Assembly: GCA_964631375.1 (NCBI GenBank)
Contig: CAZVYQ010000030.1
Location: 1 to 36,365 of the forward strand
DNA length: 36,365 nt
Source of the DNA: JAAYYM01 sp964631375
GTDB lineage: Bacteria > Bacillota > Clostridia > Lachnospirales > Lachnospiraceae
Direction: 5' to 3'
The notes beneath the pieces were generated by a model. It was given only the letters and a program-made list of their open reading frames with translations, had not been told where the DNA came from and made no database searches. The translations under genes were made by a program, and so were the position numbers. Shown one piece after another: positions 32,661 to 36,365 of this stretch (position 1 is the first letter of the stretch; the number at the start of each line of letters is the position of its first letter).

Positions 32661-33428
32661 TTATTGTGATGATTTAAAAGATGAAATTACACTTTCAAAC
32701 CATTGCTCATCGGGTTTCTTTTCAGGTATATGCGTATATAAAAACCGCAGCTTTCCTTTGACAGATTCATCGATTTGTTTTTCAGGAGCAAAAAGCCTGT
32801 CCGCATGAAATACCTCTTGTGCAGCCTCCTGATTTTTTGCATGATTGGTGCTGAAATTGATCCAACCCTGACAACTACATGGATTTTTCTCATCCAACAG
32901 ATTACAATGGTCTGCAAAGAATTGTTCCAGATTTGTTCTGGCTCTATGTAGAAGTGCTTTGGTTGCATTTTCAGATAATTCCAACAGCTCTGCTACATCA
33001 GCAATACTTAATCCAAACATATCGACAAGAGAAAAAGCGATTCTCTGATTAATCGAAAGCTTCTTTGCCATAGCAGAAAAGCAACCATTTTGTATTTCAC
33101 GAATCGCATCATCAACCAGAACCTCTTCCTCCGGTCCTGCATCCATGGAAACCAGAACCCTGCCCTCTTGTTCCAGTTCCTCGATATTTTCAACTACACT
33201 GGTTGCTTCCTTTTTAGATTTACGATAGTCCATTAGAAAATGGTTCAGACAAACCTTTTGCAACCATTTTTTTATAGCCTTCTCTTCTCTAATCTGATCC
33301 ATGCTCTTCCATGCACTAATCAAAGTCTCCTGTGCAATATCCTCGGCCTTATGCGGATCACATGTCAGCTTTAAAGCATATTTATAAATGTATGTACTAT
33401 ACTCCTCTACTATATCTTCAATGCACAC
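32661..33428 (-). CDS. ECF-type sigma factor with Cys-containing C-terminal extension
   Basis: A 255-residue sigma-70 family protein. Region 2 is visible at ~8-75 (YALKLTCDPHKAEDIAQETLISAWKS) and region 4 at ~125-175 (LSINQRIAFSLVDMFGLSIADVAELL, then LLHRARTNLEQFF). Beyond region 4 there is an ~80-residue tail with NPCSCQGW, absent from minimal ECF factors, that may regulate it. The start is GTG at 33428 with GGAGG six bases upstream. No anti-sigma factor gene is adjacent; the neighbours are a Dabb protein (upstream) and DUF3795 (downstream). The target regulon is unknown. Confidence 0.87.
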   Translation of the reverse strand: MCIEDIVEEYSTYIYKYALKLTCDPHKAEDIAQETLISAWKSMDQIREEKAIKKWLQKVCLNHFLMDYRKSKKEATSVVENIEELEQEGRVLVSMDAGPEEEVLVDDAIREIQNGCFSAMAKKLSINQRIAFSLVDMFGLSIADVAELLELSENATKALLHRARTNLEQFFADHCNLLDEKNPCSCQGWINFSTNHAKNQEAAQEVFHADRLFAPEKQIDESVKGKLRFLYTHIPEKKPDEQWFESVISSFKSSQ

Positions 33429-33458
33429 ACTCTACCTCCAAACATCTCTGTTATCACC

Positions 33459-33749
33459 CTAATACTCGTAATCGATACATGCTCTTTCTTCTCTGATCTC
33501 GCGGACAAAACCACCAAATGCCTTGTGACGCGGATCTGCCTGATAAGAGTTTAAATCTTCGATTGTATCAAAATCAAAGAGCAGAGAAACATCGTAGTTC
33601 TGATCCGGTGCTGTTGCAGCATTTTTTACAACCTCAAAATTCCTTATCTGTTCGATCTCTTTTAGACTCTGCACCCTCTCAAAGAAAGCCTTTATATTGA
33701 TCTCCTTATTCTCTTCTTTTAGTTTGAACATACAAATATGTCTGATCAT
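33459..33749 (-). CDS. Dabb (stress-responsive alpha-beta barrel) family protein
   Basis: A 96-residue dimeric alpha/beta barrel protein. Family features are the opening MIRHICMFKLKEE with a conserved His, the YDVSLLFDFDTIEDLNSYQADPRHKAF segment (shown here in part only as family pattern: DVSLLFDF and YQADPRHKAF), and a short end. The function of most members is unknown; some are stress-related. The ATG at 33749 follows GGAGG; the longer frame to 33821 has no support. It is upstream of the sigma factor gene with a 30-base gap, so the two may be cotranscribed. Confidence 0.87.
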   Translation of the reverse strand: MIRHICMFKLKEENKEINIKAFFERVQSLKEIEQIRNFEVVKNAATAPDQNYDVSLLFDFDTIEDLNSYQADPRHKAFGGFVREIREERACIDYEY

Positions 33750-33958
33750 TTTCGAATACCTCCAATTGTGTTTTTCCTTAGTATAGCATAATACCAAAAT
33801 CATATAAAATACTATTTTCAAGCAGATCTCTCTTTAGATTTTTGGTGGATATTCCTTCAAAATTATGGTATCTTATATGTGTATTAACAATTCTTTTTAT
33901 GATGTGAATGTGATCATTATATTCGTCACTTACTATGTTACAAAACAGGAGTGTTATC

Positions 33959-34861
33959 ATGGATTATGCAGCATATACTACAGTTGGCAGAGAGATCTAT
34001 CCCGGACGTCAGGTTAATATTACATGTATAAAGGATACTGATACTTTAGAGAACCAATGTGATCATCTGCGATTTAGGATTGTTTACATCAAGGAGGGAC
34101 ATGGTATCTTTCAAAATGGAGGCAACAGTCAGATCATCACCAGTCCTGCTGTATTATGTCTCAATCATGAAGATGACGTGTGTCTACATAATACTTCTGA
34201 TATTAAGATGGATATTATGTATTTTGATCCATTTTGTTATGGAAGATATATCGAATATGAGGATTATGATGACTGGAAAAACAAACTCGGTGAAGATGTT
34301 TATTTCTTCCGTCCCTTTTTTGAACGAACCGATACCTATATTGGAGCATGTTCTATTAATTTCAGTCTTGGCAGCCGAATCACCCAATTAATCTCATTGA
34401 CAGGTGAGGAATTATCTCAACAAAAGGATACTTTTTGGCCTTGCCGCAGTCGATCCTTCTTTATTGAACTTCTTTTAAATGTAAATTCTATCTATAATGG
34501 TGATATTACCTATGAGAAGGTATATAGTGGAACAATGTCGGAGGAAATCAGAGAAATTATCAACTGGGTACATGTCCACTTTTTAGAAAAGGTAGTAATA
34601 GAAGATATCACAAAAGAGTTTCACACCAACAAAACTACTTTAAGTCAAAAGTTTAAATCCGAGATGGGTGTAACCGTCATGGAGTACATCATCAGCCTGC
34701 GTATGCAGATTGCTTGTTCACTCTTACGAAAGACCTATCTGTCTATAGGTGAGATCATGGAACGATCCGGTTATCGCGATGATGCTCACTTCCTGCGTTC
34801 CTTTAAGAAATATGCTGGCTGTACACCAACAGAATATCGCAGTCAGTTTGAAGGAGTTTAG
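33959..34861 (+). CDS. AraC family transcriptional regulator
   Basis: A 300-residue regulator with an N-terminal cupin-like sensor (~20-150; FRIVYIKEGHGIFQNGG, SPAVLCLNHEDDV) and a C-terminal AraC DNA-binding domain (~200-297). The domain shows ITKEFHTNKTTLSQKFKSEMG, IGEIMERSGYRDDAHFLRSFKKYAGCTPTEY. The ATG at 33959 follows AGGAG at 7 bases; the earlier ATG at 33935 lacks an RBS. It lies 95 bases upstream of the Asp-box lipoprotein gene on the same strand and could regulate it. Effector unknown. Confidence 0.9.
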   Translation: MDYAAYTTVGREIYPGRQVNITCIKDTDTLENQCDHLRFRIVYIKEGHGIFQNGGNSQIITSPAVLCLNHEDDVCLHNTSDIKMDIMYFDPFCYGRYIEYEDYDDWKNKLGEDVYFFRPFFERTDTYIGACSINFSLGSRITQLISLTGEELSQQKDTFWPCRSRSFFIELLLNVNSIYNGDITYEKVYSGTMSEEIREIINWVHVHFLEKVVIEDITKEFHTNKTTLSQKFKSEMGVTVMEYIISLRMQIACSLLRKTYLSIGEIMERSGYRDDAHFLRSFKKYAGCTPTEYRSQFEGV

Positions 34862-34919
34862 TTTTCTATATTTTCGATTTGCAGTTTTTCCTTTCTTATT
34901 TGCAATTCCTCTTTTGAAA

Positions 34920-34938
34920 CTACAGAACTATACTGTAG
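34920..34938 (+). promoter_or_regulatory. Inverted repeat before the Asp-box lipoprotein gene
   Basis: CTACAG (34920-34925), 7 bases, CTGTAG (34933-34938), just before the AAGGAGG RBS, with TATACT in the centre as a possible -10. It could be an operator or a leader hairpin. The evidence is only the symmetry. Confidence 0.35.
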
Positions 34939-34956
34939 AAAAAGGAGGATTTAATT

Positions 34957-36009
34957 ATGAGAAAGAATTATACTTACTTATTAACCACTTGTATGATCAT
35001 CACTCTATTGTTCACTGGATGTGCTTCGGCAAAACAAGACAATACAGATGCTTCATCGGCAACAGGTGCCACTGTTCCAGAAAATGCTACGAAAGAAGCC
35101 GTTGCTATTGAGACAGAATCGGCAGAGAACATTGCTTTGGCAGAAACAGAAGATTCCGTTCCTATGAGCGAATCACCGACAACATCCGGATGGGAGATCG
35201 TAGTAGAATCACCAATGTTTAAGGATTCCAACTTTGAAGGTTTTCTAAATGAGAATTTTGGTATTTCTGTAGGTTATGCCGGAGCAATCAGCTATACTGA
35301 GGATGGAGCAAAGACATGGACAGAGGGCGAGAATAGTTCCCTTTGCCGCTTTTGTCTTGATATCGTAGATGAAAATCTCGCATGGTGTGGCGGTAATGGA
35401 AACAATGTACGCGTTACAAAAGATGGTGGCAAGACATGGAGCGAAGTATCAGACGCTGTATTATCTTCCACTCATTCCAACATTGATTTCCTGGATGATA
35501 CAACTGGTTGGGTCGTAAGTGGAAAGAAATGTGCAGCAACCAATGACGGCGGTACAACATGGACCTTCCCGGTACTTCCTGAAGGAATTGATAACATTGC
35601 AGCAATTGCACTTCGCACTGCTTCGGACATTTATATTTTAGATAATAAAGGATTATTGTACATTACCTCTGACGGTGGCTCTACATGGACAAATATAGAT
35701 ATCAAACTGGCAGACTTTGGTGTTACAAATGAAAAGGGTGAAGCAGGACTCTATAAGTACAAAACAACAATTGCCGATATGAATTTCTATGATGAAAACA
35801 ATGGTATGCTTGTATTTTCAGGTATTGTCCCGGGTGAAGGAACAAAGCTGTGGAGTCTGACAACCCAAGACGGAGGAGACACCTGGACAACAGAAGAAAT
35901 ACCACTCAAGGATGGATTTAAGGTCAATAAAGTATTTTTAAGTGGAGACGGAAATTATATTACACTTGGTGATATTACAAAGAATGTTATGGTTTTAGCT
36001 AAAAAATAG
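34957..36009 (+). CDS. Asp-box (BNR/Ycf48-like) beta-propeller lipoprotein
   Basis: A 350-residue exported lipoprotein (signal peptide with lipobox LFTGC at residues ~18-22), a low-complexity acidic Ala/Glu/Thr linker (~25-75), then a beta-propeller. Five Asp-box loops are visible: TEDGAKTW, TKDGGKTW, TNDGGTTW, TSDGGSTW and TQDGGDTW. The arrangement resembles Ycf48/HCF136-type proteins, which in other bacteria are assembly factors or surface sensors. No catalytic sialidase residues are evident, so a binding role is more likely than a glycosidase. The RBS is AAAGGAGG. It follows an AraC regulator and ends with a good terminator. Confidence 0.85.
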   Translation: MRKNYTYLLTTCMIITLLFTGCASAKQDNTDASSATGATVPENATKEAVAIETESAENIALAETEDSVPMSESPTTSGWEIVVESPMFKDSNFEGFLNENFGISVGYAGAISYTEDGAKTWTEGENSSLCRFCLDIVDENLAWCGGNGNNVRVTKDGGKTWSEVSDAVLSSTHSNIDFLDDTTGWVVSGKKCAATNDGGTTWTFPVLPEGIDNIAAIALRTASDIYILDNKGLLYITSDGGSTWTNIDIKLADFGVTNEKGEAGLYKYKTTIADMNFYDENNGMLVFSGIVPGEGTKLWSLTTQDGGDTWTTEEIPLKDGFKVNKVFLSGDGNYITLGDITKNVMVLAKK

Positions 36010-36030
36010 AACCTTACATTGGGAGGACAG

Positions 36031-36066
36031 AGAGGCTTGCTGCGAAAACAGCAGGCTTCTTTGTTT
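36031..36066 (+). terminator. Terminator after the Asp-box lipoprotein gene
   Basis: AGAGGCTTGCTG (36031-36042) pairs with CAGCAGGCTTCT (36049-36060), 12 bp with two G-U pairs, loop CGAAAA, followed by TTGTTT. Confidence 0.85.
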
Positions 36067-36167
36067 CACTTTTCACTCAATTTCATATAGAAGTAAAGAA
36101 TCTACATCGTGATTACTCTCTAATTTATGGTAAAATGTTAATATATCTTTAGTAAAGGAGATTATGA

Positions 36168-36365
36168 ATGAAAAAGAAGAAGAAAGTTCTACTAATCGTA
36201 TTGATCTGTTTTCTTGCTCTGATATTAATCAGCGGTGCAATCGCATTATATTATTTTGGTCCTATGTTAGCGATGAAACCCGCTCCGACAGCCGTTATAG
36301 AGGAGACCGGTATCACCGTAGTACAAGATGATGGAAATGATATCTACCTCATAGATACAGATGAT
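36168..36365 (+). CDS. Membrane-anchored protein, partial; possible MBL-fold hydrolase
   Basis: Only the first 66 codons are in the window and the frame is open to the edge. The ATG at 36168 follows AAAGGAG at 7 bases. The product starts MKKKKKVLLIVLICFLALIL, a signal anchor, then MKPAPTAVIEETGITVVQDD and IYLIDTDD. The KPAPT...I...V...YLIDT pattern resembles the N-terminus of membrane-anchored metallo-beta-lactamase-fold proteins just before the ILIDAG strand. The catalytic HXHXDH motif would lie beyond the edge, so the assignment is only a suggestion. Confidence 0.7.
   Translation, partial: MKKKKKVLLIVLICFLALILISGAIALYYFGPMLAMKPAPTAVIEETGITVVQDDGNDIYLIDTDD

Overview
The window looks like chromosomal DNA of a spore-forming, probably flagellated member of the Clostridia, most likely Lachnospiraceae. 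This is inferred from SpoIIID, a SPOCS/LysM spore-coat type protein, moderately low GC, Firmicutes-type promoters and strong AGGAGG ribosome binding sites, a butanol-type iron alcohol dehydrogenase, a GH127 arabinofuranosidase, PyrDB/PyrK and a sigma-28-type promoter. There is no phage, IS, CRISPR, tRNA or rRNA here. One 100-N assembly gap (9978-10077) lies inside a coding tandem repeat. Layout: 24-4777 is a minus-strand run of guaA, a PNPOx-family protein, an AraC regulator, spoIIID and an iron alcohol dehydrogenase. GH127 (4915-6882, plus) follows, then minus-strand NlpC/P60 peptidoglycan hydrolase, a 407-base intergenic region with a long inverted-repeat element, asnS and a trigger-factor-like PPIase lipoprotein. 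A small plus-strand membrane protein (11388-11861) meets the minus-strand operon ispE - gntR-type regulator - small secreted protein - murI - DUF1934 - galU (16049 down to 11922). A plus-strand gene of unknown function behind a near-consensus sigma-28 promoter (16241-16846) faces a SPOCS/LysM spore protein, which lies downstream of prcB-like - pyrC - pyrK - pyrD (21950 down to 18554). plsC (plus) converges on a four-gene envelope operon: GT-C-like membrane protein - degenerate GH9-like lipoprotein - ddl - murF (28215 down to 22798). Then come the molybdenum cofactor operon moaC - moaA - mog - MOSC (30740 down to 28328), an RsuA-type pseudouridine synthase (plus), and minus-strand AlkD, DUF3795, an ECF-like sigma factor and a Dabb protein. 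The right end, on the plus strand, holds an AraC regulator, an Asp-box (Ycf48-like) lipoprotein and the start of a membrane-anchored protein, possibly an MBL-fold hydrolase. How the genes work together: several blocks serve cell wall precursors and envelope (galU, murI, ddl, murF, NlpC/P60, plsC, GT-C/GH9-like pair), pyrimidine synthesis (pyrCKD), isoprenoids (ispE) and Moco. The most unusual signals are regulatory. At two sporulation genes (spoIIID and the SPOCS/LysM gene) I see a sigma-E-like promoter with the same CATAAC -35 and 14-base spacing. Each sits inside a hairpin whose 3' arm carries the Shine-Dalgarno sequence, so read-through RNA would hide the RBS while RNA starting at the sporulation promoter would not. 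Two other genes (PNPOx family and DUF3795) share a different RBS-covering inverted repeat with TATGTA/TACATA arms. All promoter, terminator and hairpin calls were made by eye, and family names rest on remembered motifs, not on database searches.
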